Notes under the pieces: model-generated
The model's input: only the letters and a program-made list of their open reading frames with translations
Databases searched by the model: none
What the model was told of the DNA's origin: nothing
DNA from: Nitratireductor alexandrii
GTDB lineage: Bacteria; Pseudomonadota; Alphaproteobacteria; Rhizobiales; Rhizobiaceae
NCBI RefSeq assembly: GCF_004000215.1
Contig: NZ_RBVY01000013.1
Location: 48,931 to 81,061, forward strand
DNA length: 32,131 nt
Direction of reading: 5' to 3'
Translations under genes and position numbers: made by a program
Shown here: positions 25,348 to 32,131 of the stretch, one piece after another
How positions within the stretch are numbered: position 1 is the first letter of the stretch
Layout: every line of letters starts with the position of its first letter

Positions 25348-26097
25348 ATGAACCGGCGAGATCGATACTCCGGTGATCTGGAACTTTTCGAACTGCTCGA
25401 AAAGCTTGGGGAGCTAACCGACGCGACTGGGATTCCCGAACTCTTGGGTAGGCTGCTCGACATCTATGGGCTGAAGACGGTGGCCTATCTGGGCTCTGGA
25501 GTGACTGCACAGCCTGGACAATCCCCCTATCTCGCAGTGACCTATTCGAACGAATGGGTTGATCACTACAAGGCCCAGCGCTTCGTCGATATCGATCCGA
25601 CCGTGCAGATCGGTATGCGCCGTATGCTGCCGATCGACTGGGACGAGTTTGATCGGGCAGACGAGGACGTTCGGCGCCTGTTCGGGGAGGCAAAGGAGTT
25701 CGGCCTCGGCCGTCGTGGCATCTCCCTGCCCGTCCACGGCCAGCACGGTGATAGAGCGCTGGTCTCGATCACGAGCGACGCCAGCGATCGCGACTGGCGG
25801 TACCTCCGACTCCACTACATGCGCGACTTCCAAATGCTGGCGCTCCATATGCACCAGGCGATTCTGCGGTTGGAGGGGAAGACCGTGGAGCAGGCCAGGC
25901 TGTCCCCGCGCGAGCGAGAGTGCCTGTTGTGGGTAGCCGAGGGAAAGACGGCGTGGGAGACCGCCGTTATCCTCGGCCTGTCGGAGCACACCGTGCGCTG
26001 CTATCTTGAGAGCGCCCGCCACAAGCTTGGTGCCGCTAACAACACCCATGCGGTCAACAAAGCCGGCAAGGCTAGTCTGCTCACTCAACTGCCGTAA
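25348..26097 (+). CDS. LuxR-type quorum-sensing regulator, linked to traI
   Basis: A 249-residue regulator; ATG 25348 follows AAGGG and replaces a TTG six bases earlier. The autoinducer-binding domain has the invariant set W70, Y74, D83-P84, W98 and G124 (IDPTV; PIDW; GISLPV). The HTH domain covers about 184-247 with LSPRERECLLWVAEGKTAWE and LGLSEHTVRCYL. Both ligand and DNA-binding residues are intact, so it should be functional. It is distinct from the TraR at 27493, whose sequence fits Ti TraR better. It could be a TraR paralogue or act like BisR of pRL1JI, which places transfer under a second signal. It precedes traI on the same strand by 84 bases. Confidence 0.85.
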   Translation: MNRRDRYSGDLELFELLEKLGELTDATGIPELLGRLLDIYGLKTVAYLGSGVTAQPGQSPYLAVTYSNEWVDHYKAQRFVDIDPTVQIGMRRMLPIDWDEFDRADEDVRRLFGEAKEFGLGRRGISLPVHGQHGDRALVSITSDASDRDWRYLRLHYMRDFQMLALHMHQAILRLEGKTVEQARLSPRERECLLWVAEGKTAWETAVILGLSEHTVRCYLESARHKLGAANNTHAVNKAGKASLLTQLP

Positions 26098-26119
26098 ATC
26101 CGGCAGATGCGCCGGATTT
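26096..26119. terminator. Hairpin between luxR-type gene and traI
   Basis: AAATCCGGC (26096-26104) and GCCGGATTT (26111-26119) form a perfect 9-base stem with a 6-base loop, starting inside the LuxR stop codon. There is no real T tract beyond the stem, so it could attenuate readthrough into traI or be a protein-binding site; 24 bp is close to the size of a lux-type box. Confidence 0.4.
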
Positions 26120-26180
26120 CGAGGCCGTCTCCCGGGGTCTAGTTGCTTCAGCGTTTTTAACAAACGCAAGGAGCAACACC

Positions 26181-26840
26181 ATGATCATCATCATCGAAGG
26201 CGCGGAGCGGGATCGTCACTCCACCCTGATTGACGAGATGTTTCGAATGCGGGCGACGGTATTCGCCGACCGGCTCGAATGGGATGTCACCGTCACAGAT
26301 GGAAGGGAGATCGACCGCTTCGACGCCGAAGATCCCCTCTACCTGCTTTCGCTCGACGAACGGACCGGAGCGCTGCAGGGCGCGGTGCGACTGCTCCCGA
26401 CCACCAGTCCAAACATGTTGCGCGACGTCTTCCCGGTTCTTGTGCCCGGCGGCGCCCCGGCGAGTCCCCTTATCTGGGAAAGCTCCCGTTTCGCCGTGAA
26501 CCCTGCCACGTTCAACGCATGCGAACGCACAGAGGCCAACCATGTGGTCAACCGCACGACAATCGAGCTCCTTTGCGGCATCGTCGAGGTTTGCCAGCGG
26601 GCTGGCGTCGAGCACGTCGTATCCGTCTTCGACGCGCGAATGGCGCGAATCTTTCGCACGATCGATTGCGTCTTCGAGGTCATCGGCACCCCCACACGCA
26701 TCGGCAGGACGATGACCTATGCCGGCATATTCGACATGTCGGACACCATGCGAAAGCGCCTGGGCGAAGCCGGCAGACTTCTCGCGCCTGTGCTGGCGAA
26801 TGTAGAGCCGCGGCAGACCCCAATCCCCCGCCACGCCTAA
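26181..26840 (+). CDS. traI: TraI, acyl-homoserine-lactone synthase
   Basis: A 219-residue LuxI-family synthase that makes an AHL signal from SAM and acyl-ACP in the cytoplasm. All the invariant residues are in place: R24, F28, W34, D45, D48, R70, E100 and R103. AAGGAG lies seven bases ahead of ATG 26181, and GCGTTT-TTAAC-AAACGC (26151-26167) sits directly upstream of it as a small hairpin. In Ti plasmids traI is the first gene of the trb operon; here it is separated from trb and follows a LuxR-type gene. The acyl chain cannot be predicted from sequence alone. Confidence 0.94.
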   Translation: MIIIIEGAERDRHSTLIDEMFRMRATVFADRLEWDVTVTDGREIDRFDAEDPLYLLSLDERTGALQGAVRLLPTTSPNMLRDVFPVLVPGGAPASPLIWESSRFAVNPATFNACERTEANHVVNRTTIELLCGIVEVCQRAGVEHVVSVFDARMARIFRTIDCVFEVIGTPTRIGRTMTYAGIFDMSDTMRKRLGEAGRLLAPVLANVEPRQTPIPRHA

Positions 26841-27130
26841 TCGACCCTCGCTTTTGTGACATGGTTCTCTGGTCGACGCGGCAACCATGTCCTATAAGGG
26901 CTCCGAGGCGGTACGCGCCGCCTTGGGGCTTAGAAACCCCACCACAGAGTAGGTGTCGGCTGACGCGACACCAAGGATCCTCTGGCCACGGCCGGGGGCC
27001 TGCGACGCATGTCCAGGCACTCGTGCTAAAGGTCGCAGGGACCGTCTGTGGCGGTTTTCTAACCCCCGGCTTGGGGTCATGGTCTTTATAGTTTGCGGGG
27101 GCGCACCGCGAACCAAGCCGCAGGGATTGA
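26841..27130 (+). other. Hairpin-rich intergenic region between traI and traM
   Basis: No ORF is credible in these 290 bases, but five stems can be drawn on the plus strand: AGGCGG/CCGCCT (26906-26923), GGGG/CCCC (26925-26940), GGTGTCG/CGACACC (26952-26972), CCTGCGAC/GTCGCAGG (26999-27039) and ACCCC/GGGGT (27062-27077). The segments TTAGAAA...CCACAGA (26930-26948) and TCTGTGG...TTTCTAA (27045-27062) are also inverted copies of each other, so an alternative long-range pairing exists. It may be a regulatory leader of traM or a small RNA. This is inference from stems only. Confidence 0.4.
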
Positions 27131-27469
27131 ATGCGAACAAAACCAGACGTCGACATCGGACCCGGCCCGGCGGCGACATCCAGTGTCATCAACGCTCTCC
27201 TGGCCGAGCTGAGTGAGAAAGAGCTGGCACAGGTGGCCGTCGCGGTCATTCGGGAGAACAGGAGCCGGTTGCAGAAGGCCCAGGAGCTGTTCGAGGAGGT
27301 CAGCCAGCTTGACGCCGCCGGTTCGAGAGACGAGCATCTGGGGCAGTTGAGGCACGACTACCGGATCGCCATGCTCAACCTTCATGCGCAGCATCAGGTC
27401 GTGAGCCTGGTAGTCGAGCGCCTCGGGTTCGTTCCTGAGGTCGACGGGCAGCGCCCAGTGATCAATTAG
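27131..27469 (+). CDS. traM: TraM, TraR antiactivator
   Basis: A 112-residue helical protein; ATG 27131 follows CAGGGA. The central and C-terminal parts follow Ti-plasmid TraM: AVIRENRSRLQKAQELFEEV, then LHAQHQVVSLVVERLGFVPE, which corresponds to the MHAQ...LGFIP end of the Agrobacterium protein. TraM binds TraR and stops it from activating transfer until enough AHL-bound TraR is present. The N-terminal 20 residues are extra and differ from Ti TraM. It is convergent with traR, 23 bases apart at the 3' ends, a compact activator-antiactivator pair. Confidence 0.87.
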   Translation: MRTKPDVDIGPGPAATSSVINALLAELSEKELAQVAVAVIRENRSRLQKAQELFEEVSQLDAAGSRDEHLGQLRHDYRIAMLNLHAQHQVVSLVVERLGFVPEVDGQRPVIN

Positions 27470-27492
27470 CCGGCTAGCTGGCATGACCACGG

Positions 27493-28275
27493 TCATATTA
27501 GTCCGATTCGTGTAGCAATCGTACCTGCCTGCCGGTTGTTGGCGGCGCCCAGCTTGTTCGTAGCCGCGTCGATATAGGACCGAACGGAGCGATACGAGAT
27601 GTCGAGCATGAGAGCGATATCGGCCATCGACATCCCCTCCGCGAACCAGCGCAGGCACTCAGCCTCGCGCGGCGATAGCCGGATGCTGGTCGCTAGCGAC
27701 GCGTCGCCGCGTTCACCTCCCAGTCGGGAGTGCACGAAGGCGACGGAGACCGCAGCGGTGACCGGATCGATGTCCTCGCTCAGTTTCGATACAGGCCTCC
27801 CGCTCGCAAGCGTGAACACCATGCGATCCCTGAACCCCACGGGAATCGAAATCGAGATTCCAGACCTGATGCCGAACCGGTCGGCCTCGATGAAGAACCT
27901 GATCACGTCCCTTCGTCCGTTGCGCCGCGCCTCATCCGCCGACCATGAGAACAACGGCGGTCCGTGCTTTGCCTTGGTCACCACCGGATCGACCCGGATG
28001 AACTCCCGTTGCACATAAAGCTCCTGCCAGGCGCGCGGATAGTTCGAGACCGCGAAGCTCTCCGGACCACGAAGATAGAGATAGGCGAAGAAATCAAACC
28101 CTGTATCGTCCGCGAAATCCCGCAACGATCTGCGGGCCGCCCGCTCGTCAAGCGGCAGCGAAAGCCTGTCGATGAGATTGAGCAAATTGGCGTTCAATTG
28201 TGGGCGGGTCCAATGGCAAGCCCCGCGACAGAAGGCGTCCCTTCTGCACGGAGCGTTGAAAACGAAATGGGTCAT
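27493..28275 (-). CDS. traR: TraR, AHL-dependent activator of conjugation
   Basis: A LuxR-family protein close to Ti TraR: YPRAW...LYV, IRVDPVV, FSWS, FGIRSGISISIP and a C-terminal HTH (LSPREAECLRWFAEG). Ligand residues W83, Y87, D96, P97, W111 and G139 are each offset by exactly 26 from Ti TraR (W57, Y61, D70, P71, W85, G113). Residue 27 is a TTG codon (28195-28197), so translation may start there; the ATG at 28275, two bases after the trbI stop, would give a Cys-rich N-terminal extension of 26 residues. It is the last gene of the minus-strand trb run, so TraR may raise its own level. TraM lies opposite. Confidence 0.93.
   Translation of the reverse strand: MTHFVFNAPCRRDAFCRGACHWTRPQLNANLLNLIDRLSLPLDERAARRSLRDFADDTGFDFFAYLYLRGPESFAVSNYPRAWQELYVQREFIRVDPVVTKAKHGPPLFSWSADEARRNGRRDVIRFFIEADRFGIRSGISISIPVGFRDRMVFTLASGRPVSKLSEDIDPVTAAVSVAFVHSRLGGERGDASLATSIRLSPREAECLRWFAEGMSMADIALMLDISYRSVRSYIDAATNKLGAANNRQAGTIATRIGLI
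28229..28246. promoter_or_regulatory. 18-bp perfect palindrome at the trbI-traR junction
   Basis: CAGAAGG-CGTC-CCTTCTG is a perfect 7-4-7 repeat. If traR starts at TTG 28197, it lies 32 bases upstream as an intergenic operator or tra-box-like site; if traR starts at ATG 28275 it is inside the gene. Confidence 0.4.
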
Positions 28276-28277
28276 CG

Positions 28278-29579
28278 CTACCGATACGACCCGGGGAAGA
28301 CGATGTCCTGGTCGACGAGGACGTTGAACCGGTAGCCCGGACGGATCTCGAGTGTCGGCTGGACGTTGAGGTTGCGCGCGACCGTCTGCTCGGAGATTTG
28401 ACCGAAGGTTTCGGCAAAGGAGCGCCTGGCGGCGTCCTCGGCACTGTTTGCCGTGCCGAAGCTATTGCGGTCCTGTGGCAGCATCATTTCCGTCCCGGCC
28501 CCGATCAGAGCGACCAGTATCGCCGAGCCGAACGTGCGCAGATAATGGTTGTCGACCTGGTCCCGGAACCCGCCATAGCCAGCCGCATCGGTCCCCGCCA
28601 TGCCGCCGATCTGCAGCGTCGATCCGTTCGGAAAGATGAGATCGGTCCAGATGACGAGCACGCCGTCCTGTCCGAATGTGACCTCAGAATCGTAGCGGCC
28701 GAAGAGTTTCGATCCTTGCGGGATGAGAAGGTGCCGGCCCGTCGCGCTGTCGTAGACATTCTGCGAGACCTGAGCCGTGATCCGCCCGGGAAGGTCCGAG
28801 TTGATGCCCGTGACGAGCGTTGCCGGGATGACCGAGCCGCGCTTGAGCTCATAGGACGAAATCTGCTCGATGACCGGATTGGGAAGGTAACCAAGATCCC
28901 GAATGTCCTGATTGAAGAAGCGCTCCTTGGCCGCCTGCCCGTTCGCGTCCGTGGCGCCACCAACGCCCGCCTCCATGGCGGCGGCGTAGAGATCGAGCGC
29001 GCTCTGCGGCCGGCCAGCCGACGCTTGCGGTTCGCCAGGGGCCGCGGCCGTGCCCCCGGTGCTGTCAGCCGAAAGGTCGCGCAGGGAAACGGCAATCGGG
29101 GAATCAAATGCCGCGTCATTGGCTTGATACCGTGCCATGCGCTGACGGTGCAGCTCGCGCATGAGCTGTTCTTCTTGCTCTCGCTCGAGGCGTGCGCGCC
29201 ATTGCTCTTCCGGCTCCAGCGCCTGCTCCTGTGCCTCGTCGGTGGGCGATGCCGGCGGCTCCGGCATGAACAGGTTTTCCGCAGGCTCGTCGGGTTCGGC
29301 TGGAGCCGGCTCGAACTGCGGCTGTGCCGGCTCCCCGATGATGCCGTCCGGCACACCCTCCTTGAGCTGATCGGCATGGGTTGAGGCCGGACGTGAACCG
29401 GGTGCGTCCGCGGAGTCGTCACCTCCGAGGCGGAGCCCCCTTGACGACAGGCCGTAGAAGATCGCGGCAAGGAAGAGCACCACGAGCACGATAGCCGCGA
29501 CGATCGGAAGGCGATTGAGGCGGCGGATGCGCGGCCCGCCCGAGAGATCGGAACCACCCAGCTTGAGGCTCTCTGTCAT
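28278..29579 (-). CDS. trbI: TrbI, VirB10-like mating-channel protein
   Basis: A 433-residue inner-to-outer membrane scaffold protein of the T4SS. A cytoplasmic N-terminus and one membrane helix (about 24-44, LPIVAAIVLVVLFLAAIFYG) precede a Pro/Glu-rich linker (about 75-135). The C-terminal VirB10-type domain has PVIEQISSYELKRGSVIPAT and LLIPQGSKLFGRYDSEV, ending FNVLVDQDIVF. ATG 29579 overlaps the trbH stop (ATGA at 29576-29579). The gene order L-F-G-H-I is that of Ti-type trb operons. Confidence 0.94.
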   Translation of the reverse strand: MTESLKLGGSDLSGGPRIRRLNRLPIVAAIVLVVLFLAAIFYGLSSRGLRLGGDDSADAPGSRPASTHADQLKEGVPDGIIGEPAQPQFEPAPAEPDEPAENLFMPEPPASPTDEAQEQALEPEEQWRARLEREQEEQLMRELHRQRMARYQANDAAFDSPIAVSLRDLSADSTGGTAAAPGEPQASAGRPQSALDLYAAAMEAGVGGATDANGQAAKERFFNQDIRDLGYLPNPVIEQISSYELKRGSVIPATLVTGINSDLPGRITAQVSQNVYDSATGRHLLIPQGSKLFGRYDSEVTFGQDGVLVIWTDLIFPNGSTLQIGGMAGTDAAGYGGFRDQVDNHYLRTFGSAILVALIGAGTEMMLPQDRNSFGTANSAEDAARRSFAETFGQISEQTVARNLNVQPTLEIRPGYRFNVLVDQDIVFPGSYR

Positions 29580-30043
29580 TGCGGCTCACGTCCCTCGCGC
29601 TGCATCATCGAAAGCGGCGAGATCGGTGTCGCCCCCTCCCCGCCCAACTCGTACATGCGCGTGAGATCCAGTGCTTGGGTCGACAAGCGGACGAGGATGC
29701 TGCCCTCATACGCATCGACGACATATGCGAGGGCAACGGTGTTGGTCCCCTCCGTCACCTGATCCGTGGCGACCGCATAGCCCCAACCCTTCAGAGAGGA
29801 CTCGAGCGCCTCGCCGAAAATGGAGCCGTCGGGTTTGAGCTGGATTGTCGTCGTGCCGGGACCGACCTGCTCGGCAAACCGCTCGACCATGTCCCCGGCT
29901 ATCGAGGACGCCGCCTCCGGGGTGAGCTGTGCGGTCGCCGAACTCGTAACCAGACCCGAACCGCCAAGTGTCTGGCACCCGGCCAGCAGTGCCGCGCACA
30001 GGACGAAAGCCACCAGGCGAGCGTGAATCAAAGGACCGTGCAT
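29576..30043 (-). CDS. trbH: TrbH, outer-membrane lipoprotein
   Basis: A 155-residue lipoprotein: hydrophobic signal (LVAFVLCAALLAGC) with lipobox L-A-G-C and the lipidated Cys at 23. The mature part (ATAQLTPEAASSIAGDMVE; LKGWGYAVATDQ) is in keeping with short VirB7-like accessory lipoproteins of Ti-type trb operons. It is in its usual place between trbG and trbI, three bases after trbG and overlapping trbI by four. It is likely to help anchor the TrbG/TrbI core complex in the outer membrane. Confidence 0.85.
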   Translation of the reverse strand: MHGPLIHARLVAFVLCAALLAGCQTLGGSGLVTSSATAQLTPEAASSIAGDMVERFAEQVGPGTTTIQLKPDGSIFGEALESSLKGWGYAVATDQVTEGTNTVALAYVVDAYEGSILVRLSTQALDLTRMYELGGEGATPISPLSMMQREGREPQ

Positions 30044-30046
30044 CCC

Positions 30047-30871
30047 CTACCCTCCCCGCCTGATCGTGATTTTCTCCTGGGCGCGGCCAACGCCGGAGAC
30101 CAGGATCGCGCTGTCGATGTAATAGTCGACCACCATCATGGTGCCGTTCATGCGGTAGTTGACGATCCGGTTCTCGCCGCCGGAAACCACGAACAGCACC
30201 GGCGCATCCTGGCCCGACAGCGACGAGGGGAACTGGATGTAGGTTTTCTGGCCATCGCTGTAGATGCGGGTCGGCCGCCATCGCGCCGTTCCGCTCACTC
30301 GGAACGAGAAATTGAGCTGTTCCGCCGGCACGCCGGCGCCGGGCATAATGCTCGCCTCCATGCGCTCAGCGATCTCGGCAAAGCGGGCATTGACGTCTTC
30401 GGGATAATCGAACCCGACTCGCGCCATGTAATTCGTCTGATGGGACTTGAGCTGGATGTGGTACGTGCGCCGCGAGGTCGTCACCACCATCGAGGTGACG
30501 AGGCCGGGTTCCGATGGTTTGACGATCAGATGCACTGCCTGGCTGCCCGGCGCGCCCGACGTCGCCGGTTCGACCTTCCAGCGCACAGTGTCGCCGAGCA
30601 GCACATCGCGCACGATTTCGCCCGGCTGGAGTTCGATGTCGCACACCTGAAGCGGCGAGCAGACCACCGACGGCTGAATCTGGCCGAAGAGGAAGACGAC
30701 CTTGCCGTCAGGGCCGTGCGTCACGACCCCCTGCCCTTGCTGCCACTGGCCCGAAAGGCTCGTGCCACGCTGTTCCGTGGCATCTAGGGGCTGCGCCAGG
30801 GCCGGCACTCCAATCGTCGAGAAAACAAGTCCGGTGCAAAGTGCTGCGCTCCGGAATTTGGAAAAATTCAT
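30047..30871 (-). CDS. trbG: TrbG, VirB9-like mating-channel protein
   Basis: A 274-residue periplasmic or outer-membrane protein. I choose ATG 30871 with GGAGG nine bases ahead; the GTG at 30895 overlaps the trbF stop and would add eight non-signal residues. The N-terminus is a signal peptide ([18 protein letters not shown], cleavage after ALA). Family signatures include [37 protein letters not shown] and the C-terminal [15 protein letters not shown]. It forms the core complex with TrbI and TrbH. Confidence 0.93.
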   Translation of the reverse strand: MNFSKFRSAALCTGLVFSTIGVPALAQPLDATEQRGTSLSGQWQQGQGVVTHGPDGKVVFLFGQIQPSVVCSPLQVCDIELQPGEIVRDVLLGDTVRWKVEPATSGAPGSQAVHLIVKPSEPGLVTSMVVTTSRRTYHIQLKSHQTNYMARVGFDYPEDVNARFAEIAERMEASIMPGAGVPAEQLNFSFRVSGTARWRPTRIYSDGQKTYIQFPSSLSGQDAPVLFVVSGGENRIVNYRMNGTMMVVDYYIDSAILVSGVGRAQEKITIRRGG

Positions 30872-30891
30872 GAAAGGGATCCTCCGGGCAC

Positions 30892-31554
30892 TCACAGCTG
30901 CGCCGTCCAGTCGAAATTTCTGAGGTAAAGGCCGATCGGGTTGAGGCGGATGACCGCCTCGTCCTGGGGTGGCGTGAGCGTGACCGTGGCCACGCCCCGA
31001 AACCGCTTTACGTCCTGCTCCCTGCCCTGCCGGTCGCGCTCATATTCCGTCCAGTCGACCTGGTAGCTCTGGTTGGAGAGCGGCACGATGTTCGTGACCT
31101 CGACGGCCACCGTCATCGTGCGGGCGCGGTCGAATGGCGAATTCCCCCGGAACCAGGCATTGACCTTCTCCGTCGCCGGATCGGCGGTGCGCAGATGCGC
31201 ATAGGTGCGGTCGATATACTGCTTCTGCACCACGGCATCGGGCGTGACCGACCGGAAATTGCTGACGAAGCTGCCGAGCGTGGCACGCACCACGCGCGGG
31301 TCGGCATATTCGATCTGTTGCGGGAAGCCGGCGCTCGCCGCCGTGCCGAGCCGATCGACTTCCACGATATAGGGCACCAGCTGCACCTGTGTGCTCTGAT
31401 AGAGCGCATAGGAGAAACCGATCACTGCCATCAACATCCCGGTCACGCCGACGATGCGCCAGGACGCGGCCGCTTTCACATACGACCCGTAGCGTTCGTT
31501 CCATTCCTGGCGCGCGGCAAGGTAGGGATTTTCCGGTGGGCTCTTTGCGGCCAT
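30892..31554 (-). CDS. trbF: TrbF, VirB8-like mating-channel protein
   Basis: A 220-residue bitopic inner-membrane protein. A short cytoplasmic part with [19 protein letters not shown] is followed by one membrane helix (about 33-53). The periplasmic domain has [13 protein letters not shown] and [14 protein letters not shown], and ends in [15 protein letters not shown]. It acts as an assembly factor of the T4SS inner-membrane complex. The start ATG 31554 lies eight bases after the trbL stop. Confidence 0.93.
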   Translation of the reverse strand: MAAKSPPENPYLAARQEWNERYGSYVKAAASWRIVGVTGMLMAVIGFSYALYQSTQVQLVPYIVEVDRLGTAASAGFPQQIEYADPRVVRATLGSFVSNFRSVTPDAVVQKQYIDRTYAHLRTADPATEKVNAWFRGNSPFDRARTMTVAVEVTNIVPLSNQSYQVDWTEYERDRQGREQDVKRFRGVATVTLTPPQDEAVIRLNPIGLYLRNFDWTAQL

Positions 31555-31562
31555 GGTCTACG

Positions 31563-32131
31563 TCACGCCTTGTCGTCTGCTGATTTTCTTGTGGTGGGGC
31601 GGTCCTGGCTCTGGTCGAGCTTGGAATTGGCGAGGCCAAGCGTCGATGCGCCCCAGGTGCCGGGAACGCCGATTGCCTTGTCCCGGCCGGCCGAGGCGAG
31701 CGCGGAGCCGGCGGCACTTGCGCCGCTGGTCATACCCTTGAGCGCAGCCGCGCCGAATGAGCTGCCGGCCGCCCGTGCGTCGGAGTAGGCCGAGGCCCCT
31801 GCCCGCGCCCCGCCCCAGGCCAGCGCAGCGCCGCCGGCGGCCATGGTCGCGGCCTGGCCGCCGTGCCGGATCGTCTCCATGCCGCCGGTCACCGACACGC
31901 CCTGCACGACGCCCTGGACGATGTTGGGGACGTACATGGCGATGACGAACACCACAACGGAGATACCGCCGATGGCGAGAGTCGAGAGAAACTCGTCGGT
32001 GCCCGAAGGTGAGTTGGCGAGATCGATAAGGACTTCCGAACCGATGCGCGCGATCATCACCAGCGCCATCAGCTTCATGCCGACCGAGAAGGGCCTGTCG
32101 CAAATTTTCTTGGTTAACGGCCTGTTGACCA
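31563..32131 (-). CDS. trbL: TrbL, VirB6-like polytopic protein, C-terminal part
   Basis: The frame stays open to the window edge, so only the last 188 residues of a normally 400-450-residue protein are seen. A hydrophobic segment (VGMKLMALVMIARIGSEVL) and another (LAIGGISVVVFVIAMYVPNIV) are membrane helices typical of TrbL. An Ala/Gly-rich region (GQAATMAAGGAALAWGGARA) and a polar tail follow. TrbL forms the inner-membrane channel. It leads the visible trbL-F-G-H-I-traR run; trbB-E, trbJ and trbK would lie beyond the window. Confidence 0.88.
   Translation of the reverse strand, partial: VNRPLTKKICDRPFSVGMKLMALVMIARIGSEVLIDLANSPSGTDEFLSTLAIGGISVVVFVIAMYVPNIVQGVVQGVSVTGGMETIRHGGQAATMAAGGAALAWGGARAGASAYSDARAAGSSFGAAALKGMTSGASAAGSALASAGRDKAIGVPGTWGASTLGLANSKLDQSQDRPTTRKSADDKA

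Noticed and set aside
27483-27496. ATGACC-AC-GGTCAT palindrome between traM and traR 3' ends
   Set aside because: The stem is short with a 2-base loop and no T tract; it overlaps the traR stop, so I do not call it a terminator.
1-32131. CRISPR arrays, tRNA/rRNA genes, insertion sequences
   Set aside because: No regular repeat-spacer array, no tRNA or rRNA gene and no transposase was seen on reading the window; no flanking direct repeats long enough to define an insertion were found around the module at 8490-12098.

Overview
The window looks like part of a conjugative plasmid, or a plasmid-like integrative element, from a member of the Rhizobiales (Rhizobium/Agrobacterium/Mesorhizobium group). 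The evidence is a GC-rich sequence with rhizobial-type genes, a Ti/pSym-style transfer set (traC-traD-traG diverging from traA-traF-traB around an oriT), a TraI/TraR/TraM quorum-sensing circuit, and a trb mating-pore operon. No chromosomal housekeeping gene is visible. The species, and whether the element is a plasmid or integrated, cannot be told from the window.

Layout. (1) 1-8450: plus-strand accessory genes. These are the 3' part of a very large helicase/methylase-type protein that resembles the phage P1 DarB antirestriction class, a CoiA-like nuclease, a ParB-like protein, a tightly coupled run of unknown genes (5497-7359), and another conserved unknown (7863-8450). (2) 8490-12098: a self-contained four-gene cargo module. 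It has a PD-(D/E)XK-like Sce7726 protein on the plus strand, facing a minus-strand operon of a DUF6932/nucleotidyltransferase-like protein, an XRE-ImmA/IrrE metallopeptidase and a 'beta family' protein. The promoter regions at its two ends share a near-identical 13-base motif, and this is the best candidate here for an undescribed defence or toxin-antitoxin-like system. (3) 12333-17127: more leading-region genes, namely a small acidic protein, an ArdC-type antirestriction protein coupled to a PP-loop/PAPS-reductase-like enzyme, DUF736, a WGR-domain protein and an unknown coiled-coil protein. (4) 17185-24825: traG, traD and traC, then the oriT, then traA, traF and traB. (5) 25348-28275: regulation, with a LuxR-type gene, the AHL synthase traI, a hairpin-rich 290-base intergenic region, the antiactivator traM, and traR. 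(6) 28278-32131: trbI, trbH, trbG, trbF and the 3' part of trbL, all on the minus strand, with traR as the last gene of that run.

How it fits together. TraI makes an acyl-homoserine lactone; TraR (and perhaps the second LuxR protein) senses it; TraM restrains TraR. Once active, TraA with TraC and TraD nicks oriT, TraG couples the relaxosome to the Trb channel, and TraF/TraB serve pilus and pore assembly. The oriT has the RSF1010/R1162 arrangement (inverted repeat, then spacer, then GCG/CCCT) on the minus strand. By analogy this predicts that DNA enters the recipient from about 19730 towards lower coordinates, so traCDG and then the ArdC, ParB-like, CoiA-like and DarB-like genes would enter first. 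Most of these accessory genes are on the plus strand, so the transferred strand would be their template. That is the expected design of an antirestriction leading region, and the four-gene module sits inside it.
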